Assembly: GCF_003589595.1 (NCBI RefSeq)
Contig: NW_020654422.1
Location: 17,713,258 to 17,777,257 of the forward strand
Direction of reading: 5' to 3'
Source: Hyposmocoma kahamanoa
Taxonomy: Eukaryota > Arthropoda > Insecta > Lepidoptera > Cosmopterigidae
DNA: 64,000 bases
Each line of letters begins with the position of its first letter. The stretch's first letter is position 1. Shown in pieces: positions 40,430-50,310 of the stretch. The notes under the pieces were generated by a model. That model made no database searches, was not told the DNA's origin, and saw nothing but the letters and a program-made list of their open reading frames with translations. A program made the translations under genes and the position numbers.

Positions 40430-40580
40430 GAATGTGGAGGTCCCGACGTTGAATGTCGGTAGAACCAATTTGGGACACAAACGTTTCGGAATTGGTTCTG
40501 GTCTGGGTATTTATTACCTCGGAGTTAATTTCGGTATTCTCTCTAGAAAGTTCTCAAGATATAGATTAGGTAATTAGTGT
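40430..40580 (+). repeat. SINE-like body fragment
   Basis: GAACCAATTTGGGACACAAA and CGGAATTGGTTCTGGTCTGG resemble the body after the family B head. Related reversed sequence is at 45285-45428 and 62077-62168. Confidence 0.4.
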
Positions 40581-40908
40581 GGTTGTCTGGCATAATTAAT
40601 ACGGGTTAAGATACGAAAATGCCTTTCAGAATTGAAACCTTACTAGAATAACAATTATTTAATCATAATATGCCATCAGTACACTTTTGCCAACACCTTT
40701 GATGTTTATTCGTTCATTTACAGTAGAATAGTGTGGAATATGTAAAGTATTTTAACTCATTTTCGACTGCTCTACAGGAACTAAATCGTTACCCTTGTTG
40801 ATCATTATCGCGGAAAAAATGGTAGTCGGTAGGGCCCAAGTCAGGTGCGTATGGAGGGTGGCGTAGAACTTCAATCTATAACACTTGTGTGAATAATCTT
40901 TTTTTTAA
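40581..40908. other. Unassigned sequence
   Basis: Nothing recognised. Confidence 0.45.
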
Positions 40909-41078
40909 AGCGCACACTCATAACTCCACATTAGGATACCCTGTATCGCGAGTTCACAAACTACATCTTAAGTCGCAAGAGAAATAAATGTAGGCCGTAC
41001 AAATATTTCTACCGACTCAGCAATGGAATCCGGGACTTTTGCGTGGCAGCCCAACATGGTAACCGACCAAGAAGGTAT
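40909..41078 (-). mobile_element. SINE family A, diverged copy
   Basis: GAGAAATAAATGTAGGCCGT, GGAATCCGGGACTTTTGCGT and GGCAGCCCAACATGGTAACC. It is more mutated than the other copies. Confidence 0.75.
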
Positions 41079-41158
41079 TATCGTATAGTAATCGTCAACC
41101 ATCTCTGTTCAGCACCCTAACTTTAATTTCCTAAATCGACACGACATCAATCTTTTCA

Positions 41159-41391
41159 TCTAGTCGTGCGCCTGATAGTAAGCGACACGGCTGACCGTAA
41201 CAGTTGCAGTGCCACTAAGGGACTTTATATAACAAAGATCACTCATAGGGACACTGCCATTGCGCTTTTCGCCATGAGACATAAGTTGACAACTCCCATG
41301 GGTCTATAATTGCACCATCACCCTTCAAAACCGTAACGCAGTAATTCTCACATTATTGTTTGGCGGCAGAAGTAGGTAAAGTGGCAGTTAC
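41159..41391 (-). mobile_element. Family E copy, left part (split by LINE insertion)
   Basis: TAGTCGTGCGCCTGATAGTA, AAGCGACACGGCTGACC, GACATAAGTTGACAACTCCC and CTTCAAAACCGTAACGCAGT, ending at AGGTAAAGTGGCAGTTAC. The remaining 5' end of the family lies at 42066-42124 beyond the LINE. Confidence 0.85.
41374..41391. repeat. Target-site duplication of R1-like insertion, left copy
   Basis: AGGTAAAGTGGCAGTTAC, matched by AGGTAAAGCGACAGTAC at 42066-42082 with two substitutions and one missing T. Confidence 0.75.
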
Positions 41392-41763
41392 GACCTTGTG
41401 CTGATGCTGACCGGGCACGGCTGCTTCGGTCACTACCTACACAAGGTGGCGAGGAGGGAACTGTCCCCGTCGTGCCAAGAGTGCGGCGCTGCGCATGACA
41501 CCGCGAGGCACACCCTAGAGGTGTGCAGCCGGTGGGATGAGCAGCCCCGTACTCTCACGGGGACAATAGGGCAGGACCTCTCGCTGCCGTGCGTGGTTGT
41601 CGCCATGCTCAGTAGCGAGGAGTCCTGGGAAGCGGTGGCCTCCTTTTGTGGAGAGGTTACGTCGCAAAAGGAGGCTGCAGAGCGGGTGTGTACCCGTCAG
41701 ACGCGCACCCGCTTCGGCGCCGACGTACGGGGAGAAGGCGAAGGCAGTTCGCTACTCGCCTGA
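41392..41763 (+). pseudogene. R1-like LINE ORF2, C-terminal fragment with zinc-finger motif
   Basis: A continuous frame from the 5' junction to TGA at 41761-41763. It contains LTGHGCFGHYLHKVARREL and then C-Q-E-C-x8-H-T-L-E-V-C, a C-x2-C-x8-H-x4-C finger like those at the C-terminus of R1-clade LINE proteins. W-D-E-Q, DLSLPCVVVAML and SWEAVASFCGEVTSQKEAAE follow, a run typical of this clade in insects. GC content is much higher than the surroundings. It is 5'-truncated in phase, with no stop inside the fragment, so the insertion is not ancient. Confidence 0.85.
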
Positions 41764-42065
41764 TCCCCTAGTGAAGCCAGCGAGCTCTGGACAGCGACTC
41801 CGGAGCCTGCATTGCACGGCCTCACTCGTCTGTGGAGCGGGTCGGAGGACAACTGACCAGCCCCTCCGTTGGCGCGGAAGCCCTGCCGCGAGCTAGGGCG
41901 GCCGGGCGGCGTCGTGGTGAATGTGCACCGACCCCACGGTGACAACTCAACCGGCGGGAGATAAACCCGGGGGGCTTTTAGTGGGGTAGGTAGGCCCTCC
42001 AGTTTGGAGGGAGAGTCCCCACATAATCTATAAAGGTATCAATAAAGATTTCCCCCTCGTAAAAA
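41764..42065 (+). mobile_element. 3' UTR and A-tail of the R1-like LINE
   Basis: A GC-rich 3' UTR (GGCGGCCGGGCGGCGTCGTG is in its reading direction) with AATAAAG at about 42040. It ends CCCCCTCGTAAAAA immediately before the right target duplication. The whole inserted piece spans 41392-42065. Confidence 0.8.
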
Positions 42066-42124
42066 AAGGTAAAGCGACAGTACTTCCCTGGACGAACTCT
42101 TTCACAAGGAGCTCTACTGCTCCA
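42066..42124 (-). mobile_element. Family E copy, right part
   Basis: AGGTAAAGCGACAGTACTTC then CCTGGACGAACTCTTTCACA and AGGAGCTCTACTGCTCC complete the copy begun at 41159. Confidence 0.85.
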
Positions 42125-42489
42125 AAATTTGCCTCTGCTTCGATCTTCCCTTCTATGGTACATTTAAGAAAACTGTCGCCACGTATAAGATGCCCAAATA
42201 TCTTCAAGCTTCGGTTCTTTATTGTCGTTAATAAACTTCTCTTTTTTTGCACTATTTTTAACACCGGTTCTGGTGTCATGTAGAAATAGTTGCGAAGATC
42301 GGTTGAATAACTGCGGTTGTTTTTTTGCGGTTATTGCCATTGTTGTTCACATTTCAACACATTTTATTTTTATTTTATTTATTCTTCTTATTAGTAATTG
42401 GCTGTTATCGTGGTATTTTTCTGTGGGTAACCTTTTTTATCGACATTTTGCGATAGAATTTGTTTTCCATCAAATATTATTCGATCCGA

Positions 42490-43049
42490 TTTGCTAACGA
42501 TGTCGTGGTCATGGCAGAATCGTTGGAAGAGCTTGCACCATGCTCGGTAACCTCAATAGAGTTTCCCAGCAGGTGGGTCTAAAAATGAACATGGACAAGA
42601 CGAAACTTATGTCGAACACCCTTAAAATAGTGGGAACCTCTACTCTCGAAGTTGTTGACGAGTATGTCTACCTCAGATAAACCGTCTGAGGTAGACAAAC
42701 CCATGGAGCGAGCATGGCTCGGCATTTCCCTACGTGATCGAATCAGAAATGAGGAGATCTGTAGAAGAACGAAAGTCACCGACATAGCCCTAAGGATTAG
42801 CAAGTTGAAGTGGTAGTGGGCAGGGCACATGCTCGTAGAACTGACGGCCGTTGGGGCAGAAAGGTTCTTGAATGGAGACCACGAACCGCAAGGCGTTTAG
42901 TGGGACAGCCCCCTACTATATGGACGGATGACCTGGTAAGGGTAGCCGATGGATGCGCGTCGCGTCCGATCGGCTGGTCTGGAAATCTTTGGGGGAGGCC
43001 TATGTTCAGCAATGGACGTCTTCCAGCTGATATGATGATGATTATTTAA
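42490..43049 (+). pseudogene. RTE-like LINE, internally deleted 3' fragment
   Basis: The first part reads, across frames, DVVVMAESLEEL, then MNMDKTKLMSN and LEVVDEYVYLR, the RT region after the FADD box. A jump at about 42678-42697 deletes the middle. The second part has LRDRIRNEEICRRTKVTDIA, then RRTDGRWGRKVLEWRPRTAR (42835-42894) and G-Q-P-P-T-I-W-T-D-D-L-V-R-V-A. The 3' end is CAATGGACGTCTTCCAGCTG plus a TGATGATGATTA tail. Frameshifts and stops show it is dead. Confidence 0.8.
42665..42697. repeat. 13-bp hairpin at the LINE deletion scar
   Basis: TGTCTACCTCAGA, a 7-nt loop, and TCTGAGGTAGACA form a perfect stem at the point where the LINE sequence jumps. Confidence 0.85.
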
Positions 43050-45284
43050 TGTAACGTTCTAAAATTTCTTCATATCTATTTTATTTCTTTAATTTGCCCC
43101 TCTAGCCTAGAATAGATCCTTAATTCAAGTGTACTCTAAAAATTCCTCCTGTCTGTGTTGATTCAATAAGACGGTGCTTTCAACTTTCCTCGATAGCCAA
43201 GAATAGATTCTTAATTTAGCGGGTCAGCAGACAGGGTGCGCCATAGCTAGGTTACTAACAAGACTACATCGTTATACCAACCAGTTTATTAAAGACTTCT
43301 AATTTTCGTAGAGAACATCAAAATTCACTCCATACATATAAATCGTTTCGCGGATTGTTTTTTGTAGTCATAATTTGTTGGTAGGAATTATTGTTCAAAA
43401 CGTCTGGTATCATAAATTACCGTAGATAGATTTTAATAAAGCTCGCGTTATGGCTTCTGTAACTGCTGCCAGTCACCATCAATGTAATTTATAGAACGGT
43501 AAAAGAAAGTTAATTCTGCTTATTAATTTTGCGCGGACGCGTTCTGAGGTGCGGCTTCCCTGTTACATGACTTGACCTCTTTAATCTAATTCCTTCTAAG
43601 ATCCCATTATTCAGCTCAACGTCATTAGTATTCTTTGATACGAAATCTTTTTGATTGCAACCTTTTACGTAGCCGAAATAAAAAAAAATCAAGGAGATTC
43701 AAAAATAGATTTTAAAAATTCGAATCTCATTGTAACAGCCAAATTGCCCCTCAAGTTAACTCCTTATCGGCACGTTTTCCTGCCCCCTTTTACTTGAGAT
43801 GGTGATATCTCACGTTTGGGTTTCACCTTTGTTTTTCCATTGTGTAACGCGGGTGTTTACGTTAGTCGGTACTTTTACTTAGTGACTTCGTATTGTGTTA
43901 TCAGCAGTTGGAAAACGTACAACTGAGCACGCGACTGGTTTAGTATTTATGCCGTCGGCAACAATAAAGTCATGCAGTTTATATAGCTAATTAAAATAGT
44001 TGGCTGCAAAAGGAATATAGCAAGGCAGGCGTGGCTACTGTAATGATGTGATCAGACATAAAGATAGACTGGCACTACCTAGCTTGAAATTATAAAAAAA
44101 ATGTGTACACAGAACGTATTTTGTAATGGCAATTATAATCTTCAATAGAATCAACAAAGAAATTTCATCCCAAACACAAAATGATTTATTTACCAAACAC
44201 TATAAAGCATATTTGATAAAAATAAATTATTATAGCCTACAAGAACTTTTTGAAGAATAATTGCTACATACAACGTTTGTCATCACATTTGCGAGGAAAC
44301 ATAAATAATGATAATTTACTTCTTTTATGAATAAATATAACTTCACAAACATCAATTAAAGATTTTGCGAATGGCGTCTTTTTTCATATAAACAGATGGC
44401 TAGCTATTCTTTCATAGATAATAATACAATTCGAAGTAAAATGTTGTAAAAGGTAAAAACACATACGGCAATGGTGTATTAGATATAATATAAATAATTT
44501 AATAATTTCAAAATACAAAATATACTGAATTTAAAATAATAAAAACATGACACTGTTTACGATCAAGTGTAATGAAAATATAATACCTATACAATTGTTG
44601 TTTTTACTGCTAGTTTTAAAATTTTATTATTTATATAAGTTCTCTTAAAAATGTTACGTTCTTTGTATGCTTTATTTTTAAATTTATTATACTTTTACCT
44701 GCGGCAATATGACCCTTATAGGGTTATATTAGGTACTATTAAAATTTTAAGATCTGTGTAACACATGGAAGCAATAAATACCTTGACTTAGAATGTAAAG
44801 GTTACTGCTTTATTTTCAAAGTCGTTCAGTCTTCTTCTTCTTCTTTTTGCTTAATGGCGCTACCCTTTATATTTCGCCAGTATCGAGTTTTCCATTTTAA
44901 GTTTTTTTCTTTCTGTAGACTCTATCAATGAGTGTTGTGAGAGCACAATGTGATATAAAAAATCCTTTCTTATTAGGTTTTAAAGTTGCAGAGCTGTTGA
45001 ATTACCAATACAATTAACAACACTCATAAACTACTTAAATAGACACATAAAATAAGTCAACATGGACAAATAAAGAAATTAGCCAAAAAACGCACTAATT
45101 CACAGAACACCTTGTAGCTAACACTCAACCTAACAGCAGAGTCACGAAATAAGTCAAGTCGTTAAGTTCAGTTTTTCGGAGCTCTTCGAATTTTACGGAA
45201 GTTGACGATAGTAGTGTTAGCCTTCATGTGCCAAGCAACCTCACCAATTACCCGATCTTAAATTAGTGTCTCAACCCGTTAGTG
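43050..45284. other. Unassigned AT-rich sequence
   Basis: No motif-bearing ORF. A CTTCTTCTTCTTCTTTTTGC stretch at 44832-44851 resembles 1855-1870 and may mark another decayed repeat. Confidence 0.45.
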
Positions 45285-45428
45285 CCGGAGCAATGAATTT
45301 AACTCAATGGTTCTACTTAGAATACCCAGACAAAAACCAATTTTGTAAAATTTGTTTCTCAAATTGATTTTAAGCGCAATCCTCCCAGGTTGGGAGTTCG
45401 ACATTGTTGGGCCGCCGAGGTCGTCAAA
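45285..45428 (-). repeat. SINE-like fragment with tRNA-like head
   Basis: GGTTCTACTTAGAATACCCA and CAGACAAAAACCAATTTTGT, then GGTTGGGAGTTCGACATTGT and GGGCCGCCGAGGTCGTC. Reversed, it reads as a head followed by the body type at 40430. Confidence 0.4.
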
Positions 45429-45514
45429 CTTATCATGTGTATATATTATTTAAAAACTAATCATTCATAAAGTTGTTATTCTTAAAATAGATTTTTAATA
45501 ATCTCAGTTTAAAG

Positions 45515-45798
45515 TACTAAAAAACTGATCTCAAAATTTCCTGGAATTATATCTATCTGCCAAGTTTTATTTAAATCGGTTATCGGTAAGTGCGCGAAAC
45601 CAGATTCATCACCTAGTTTGCCACCTTTAAAGGGGGAATATTTTCTTCAAATTTAAATGGGACCTCTACTGAGGTACCCTCTTCCCAACAAAAAAAGAAT
45701 CATTAAAATCGGTTCATAAATGCTGGAGTTATTGCTTAAAAAAGAAACATACAGTCGAATTGAGAAGCTATTCCTTTTTTGAAGTCGGTTAAAAATAT
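45515..45798 (+). mobile_element. Family F element, best-preserved copy
   Basis: AAAAAACTGATCTCAAAATT at the left and TTTTTTGAAGTCGGTTAAAA at the right. The interior has TCTGCCAAGTTTTATTTAAA, TCGGTTATCGGTAAGTGCGC, GGGGGAATATTTTCTTCAAA and AAATCGGTTCATAAATGCTG. Confidence 0.65.
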
Positions 45799-46129
45799 TC
45801 ATATACAATTACATCTTATGTTTGTATTAAAACCAGTAAACGACTGAACAACCGTACATAACTTCAGATATAAAAGTTTAGTAACTCTTTAAACAGGAAA
45901 TTAATATTTCAAGTGACGTTTCATCGGACTATAGAGTGTAACATGATTTTAGTTTCTATGTTATGAATATTTATTGGAATAATTAGAAAATGATTTCTAA
46001 TTGGCTCTAACATAAAAACGTGAAAAAACTTTATTTCCGTGCAAAAACTTTGCTCTTGTGGTCAGGACAACGAAATGTTGATATTTTCCGCACCAGTAAG
46101 TGTCGATACTACCCCAGCTCGAATTAATT
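45799..46129. other. Unassigned sequence
   Basis: Nothing recognised. Confidence 0.45.
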
Positions 46130-46215
46130 TTTTTCCCGTACTATATGTTTTTTCCAAAGTGATTCATTCAACCCTTTCATTGTTATGCAGAATCAAACAA
46201 TGTCATTTGAGGTAG
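46130..46215 (+). repeat. Dispersed repeat R, copy 2
   Basis: CCCGTACTATATGTTTTTTC, ACCCTTTCATTGTTATGCAG and TGTCATTTGAGGT align with 31335-31425. Confidence 0.5.
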
Positions 46216-46346
46216 TATAGATAAAGAAACCTAAGGAAACGTACAAATGTTTGCGTTTCTCTTTATTTGAAGTAAAAAGGGAAGATTAAAATTTAAATCA
46301 GTATATTATTACCAACTCAACATCAAGAGTTTTGGCCGAAGGGTGT

Positions 46347-46545
46347 TATGTACCGACGTTTCCGAGGCCGGTTACCGGACACCCACGTTGCGTTACACGT
46401 GGCAGGCAATACGTGTAAATAGTTAGTAATTAATGTTTTATTATAATATTATGTATGTTAGTCTATAAGGTATATATATGTGGGTCTTTGTGACTTGAAC
46501 ACAACTAAATAAAACAAATATTTCAACCAAATCGATGACAAACAA
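46347..46545 (+). repeat. Possible solo LTR
   Basis: TGTTATGTACCGACGTTTCC at the left, a TATATATA stretch at about 46470-46478, and ACTAAATAAAACAAATATTT near the right look like LTR promoter and polyadenylation elements. No second LTR, PBS or target duplication was identified. Confidence 0.3.
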
Positions 46546-47090
46546 CCTAGAAATCTGTCATCATTATCACATCAGCCGGAAGACGTCCACTGCTGAACAT
46601 AGGCCTCCCCCAAAGATTGCCAAACTAGTCAGTCGGACGCGACGTGCATCCATCGGCTACCCACCGATTCGAAAACCTTTCTGCCCCAAAGGCCGTCAGC
46701 TCTGTGGGCTATGTGCCCACTGCTTCAACATGTTAATCTTTTGAGTTGTATTGGTGACTTTCGTTCTTCTACGGATCTCCTCATTTTTGATTCGATTACA
46801 TAGAGAAATGCCGAGCATTGTTTGCTTCATAGCTTCTTGTGTGACTTTGGACCTTTTTTATGAGGCATAGTAATTAACCACGTCTCAGAGCCGTAGGTCA
46901 TCGCTGGCAACACGAAGACTTTTGTCTTCAAGGACAGCGGTAATGCGGACGACAACAAGTCGACAATTGACCTCTTCCTCGAAGTTGGCCTTGCCTAACT
47001 GGACGGTTTATCCGAGGTAGACATACTCGTCAACAACTTCGATACTATTCTCGAAATTGTTGACGAGGATGGTTCCCACTGTTATAGATT
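46546..47090 (-). pseudogene. RTE-like LINE 3' fragment, second copy
   Basis: Reverse complement of the family at 42490-43049. It has GGAAGACGTCCACTGCTGAA then CATAGGCCTCCCCCAAAGAT, GCATCCATCGGCTACCCACC and TCGTTCTTCTACGGATCTCC, and continues through ACGTCTCAGAGCCGTAGGTC to TCGTCAACAACTTCGA. It retains the middle region deleted in the first copy, with many frameshifts. Confidence 0.75.
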
Positions 47091-47659
47091 CCCACTGTTA
47101 TAGAGAAATAGAAATGTGTGGATTCTCGAGATTATGTAAATGTATCTACCTGTGTAGTTATGTGAATAGTCAGCCATGTAAATTCCAATGTGACAGTTAC
47201 AAAAGTAAAGTTCTAGGGGTATATATCTTTTCTACATACTTGCTGTGCAATTTAATAGAAACAGAATCTTTTCGAGAATTTGTTACATAGTGTAATCTCC
47301 TGAAGCTTGTATTTTAGAAAACAGTAAATAACTTAAGTGGTTCTGTAAATAAGCTTCCTGAACTTATTTTGTACGAAAATATACTACGCGTGTTCGAACA
47401 AGCGTCTTATTAATTTGAGACCCCTGCTGTGTAAACACACACGCAACGTGTGATTCATGTTTTCCTTGTGTTTAAAAATAGGTACTCTTAATTGCCCTGA
47501 AAAGGAAACGCCGTCGTTTGTCATCGCATGACTCATGTTCCGTCTTACTAGTCTGCTCTAGAATTGTGTATGTGTCATTTTCTTTGCATTAATTTTATTA
47601 AAATTAAATACCATTGGTACTATTTTAATAGCAGTAGAATTATTTTTTTTATAATACTT
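47091..47659. other. Unassigned sequence
   Basis: Nothing recognised. Confidence 0.45.
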
Positions 47660-47757
47660 AGTGACGGGAGGAACAAGTCGTGGGCCTGATGGAAAGCGAC
47701 AGAAGTGGCAGTACTTTCCTCGAGGAACTCTTTCACAAGGAAATCTTCTGGTGCTAA
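47660..47757 (-). mobile_element. Family E copy with large internal deletion
   Basis: AGTGACGGGAGGAACAAGTC and GGGCCTGATGGAAAGCGACA join directly to GAAGTGGCAGTACTTTCCTC and GGAACTCTTTCACAAGGA. The two ends are fused and about 200 nt are missing. Confidence 0.8.
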
Positions 47758-48313
47758 AAATCATACAGAAACAATTGTTTCTATATACATTACGAAATCA
47801 AATCAACACTACAGTTGCGTTTTATTATACAATCCAGAGTTACATAAGTATACACCAAGGTTTTTATAAATATACAAATTAAATAAAAAAAGAGAAAGCT
47901 TCAACTAAATTTGAGTACAGTCTCATACAATAAAGCGTGGTCGGCCATCAACCCTTCCAGCTACAACGCGAATGTCATTTGTGCTGTGCAAATGAAAAAC
48001 AAAAACATAAAAACAAAGCATCCATACTCCATCGAGTAAATTGTGAACAACGATTTTAAATAAATGTTTTGTGATAAGCAACATATTATTTCTTAGTTTT
48101 TTTTTAGATGAAGTTACTCACAAAGTTGTCATTTGTGTTGCGGTGAAACGTGCAGTGAATGGGACTTCGCAGATTTTTTTTAAGTAGAGGGTGACTATAA
48201 AAACTTATTATGAAATGAAAAACAGAAATGTAATGAATCTTATACGTTTGCCGTCGTCGCCGTGAAAGGATTTGGCAATCGGCGTATGGTACTCGCCAAT
48301 TATTGTCCAGGCC
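47758..48313. other. Unassigned sequence
   Basis: Nothing recognised. Confidence 0.45.
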
Positions 48314-48614
48314 ACCAACACACTACAGCTACTTTTAGCAGCGATGTAAACACGCGTTTGTGAAACGCGCAATTGCATCGTTACACTTGCGATTTACAGG
48401 CGATACAAACGCGCGATTGTATCGCTACACTTGCGATTTATAGGCGATTGCATTGATGCAAACGCGCGCCTGTATCGATACAATCGCGCAACTGCTTTGA
48501 TGCCGTCGTATCATTATGTACGAAAAATCTGTACAGGTTTATGCACTTTGTTTCATTTTGTTAATTGTAAATTTAAAAGTGAAATTAATAAAACATTAAA
48601 TAAATGATCGCGTT

Positions 48615-48807
48615 TATAATTTGTATTGCGTTTGGATCACGTTTGTATCGAGTTTGTAACGAGTTTGTATCGCATTTGCATCGCGTTTGCATCGCGTTTG
48701 CATCGCGTTTGCATCGCGTTTNNNNNNNNNNTTTGCATCGCGTTTGCATCGCGTTTGCATCGCGTTTGCATCGCGTTTGCATCGCGTTTACATCGCGTTA
48801 GCATCGC
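48615..48807. repeat. 11-bp minisatellite (GCATCGCGTTT) with assembly gap
   Basis: About 17 units if the gap is single-phase. Central units are identical. Left-edge units are diverged (GTATTGCGTTT, GGATCACGTTT, GTATCGAGTTT, GTAACGAGTTT) and the right edge has one or two variants. Ten N at 48722-48731 mark an unresolved copy number. Confidence 0.95.
48722..48731. other. Assembly gap (10 N) inside the minisatellite
   Basis: Ten consecutive N within otherwise uniform repeats. The true length is unknown. Confidence 0.98.
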
Positions 48808-48900
48808 TGCTTAAAGTCGCGTGTAACCGTTTTAAGGAATGATACAACGTACGGGGAGACGAATGATGAATCATTAACGTATTTATAAATTTAATGTTAG

Positions 48901-50310
48901 TATTGTGACGGTCTGACCTCCTTACACCGTCATCTCACCTTTCCAGACCAACATCCCCTAAATACCAACAGCCCTTATAGCCTTGATCTTGATTTACATG
49001 AAATTAAAAAACGTCGCAAACTCAGTTTTCCTACAAACCCGACGTTCAGGAATCAGTAATAGTCTATTTCCATAACCATCTCATCTTCACTTTTATATCC
49101 TTTTTTAATGTTCGCTTCGAGCCCTAACGATCGTAGTCTTTACTTTGAAGTCGACCCCTCAGGGTTTTTTTAGTCCTCGCTTCGAGTCCTAAGGCTCGTA
49201 GTCTTTACTTTGAGGTCTACCCCTCTTAATCTTTATTCTCATAGAGCAACAGACGACTCTTAAAATAAGCCTTTGGTCCATCCATTAATTTTTTTTCCAC
49301 TTTAGGAGCGGAACTCCTTAAAGAAGCCTCGTCGTTATTTGAAAACACCCTTCTAGAGTGGTAATCTTAGAATATGACTCCACTCTTATCGGAATGCAGA
49401 TGACAGCATGTATGAGGAGGTATACCTGGTTGTTTGTTGATATATGTATGTGTGAAATTGTGTTTTCCTGGTTACCTCTTGGATAGTCTTCCAAAATTTT
49501 CTGAGGTCATGGGGAAAATGTAGTGTGAAACTATGGACCCGTATCATTTTCATCTCTCTCATCATACATTGTCTAGTAAACACCCTTACTTTTCCTGAAT
49601 CATGAAGGAGTTCCGACTAATATTTACTAAAATATTAGTGCCTAGTAACTTAAATTTACTACTGTAAGCTATTTCTCATACTTTGTCAATATCACCCACA
49701 TGTTTGCCTAAATTGATCACATACTTTAATTTAGAATCAAAACTTTTTTTTTCGGTCCCTCCGTCCCTTATGAGCCCATCATAACCTTCCTTATTAATTA
49801 TTTTCCTTTACTTAAAAGTACTTAACAGGTGACGAAGTCCTCTAAGTCAACTCTACAATACACCTTCTTCCTTTAATATTACACTTACTTTATCCCTTCT
49901 CTACCACTATTCTTACTTTATTCTCTTTCCATTACCCTTTCTCTTTACCATTATACCTCAAAAAATCTTGAATGATTTCCCCCGGTATTGTGACGGTGTG
50001 ACCTCCTTACACCGACATCTCACCTTTTTGTATCGTATCATTTTTCCTTTTGCTTGTATTTAAAGTTTAAATTTGTATTGTTCCATCTTCCTTCACTTTC
50101 TCATTTTTGTTTCGCACCACGGTCACTCTCTGCTTGACCGCGATAGCGGACAGAACTACTAAATCAATTGTCCAATTTTTTATTCTTTTCAAGTTTAATC
50201 ATAATACAATCAATGTAAATCACGTATCGACCATAATGAGCGAATAACAGTCTATCCAATATATGTAATTCAACATAATAAAACCCGATAAGGGGTAAGT
50301 GCCCAAATCT
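48901..50310. repeat. Possible degraded LTR-type element bounded by direct repeats
   Basis: TATTGTGACGGTCTGACCTC then CTTACACCGTCATCTCACCT at about 48903 recurs at about 49986 (one or two changes). The spacing is ~1.08 kb. Between them lies a tandem pair of ~70-bp units (CGCTTCGAGCCCTAA... and CGCTTCGAGTCCTAA..., 49113-49230). No coding remnant was identified, so this is only a candidate. Confidence 0.3.

Larger units (their letters stand above)
48314..48829. mobile_element. TIR element P, long copy with expanded minisatellite
   Basis: The right end GCATCGCTGCTTAAAGTCGC then GTGTAACCG is a diverged inverse of the left end (about 48314-48350, CTACTTTTAGCAGCGATG). The left half has scattered GCGATACAAACGCGCGATTG-type repeats. 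The right half is an 11-bp tandem array. The family matches 37215-37404. It is non-coding. Confidence 0.65.

Noticed and set aside
41597..41945. Additional ORFs overlapping the R1-like fragment
   Set aside because: GC-rich out-of-frame shadows. Only the frame with the zinc finger and known motifs is supported.
42810..43049. Independent small gene at 42.8 kb
   Set aside because: It is the C-terminal RTE-like LINE frame (RRTDGRWGRKVLEWRPRTAR), not a host gene.
48650..48800. CRISPR array
   Set aside because: The 11-bp units have no spacers and the context is eukaryotic transposon DNA.
48585..48814. Repetitive proteins over the 11-bp array
   Set aside because: Frames of a minisatellite crossing an N gap, on both strands.
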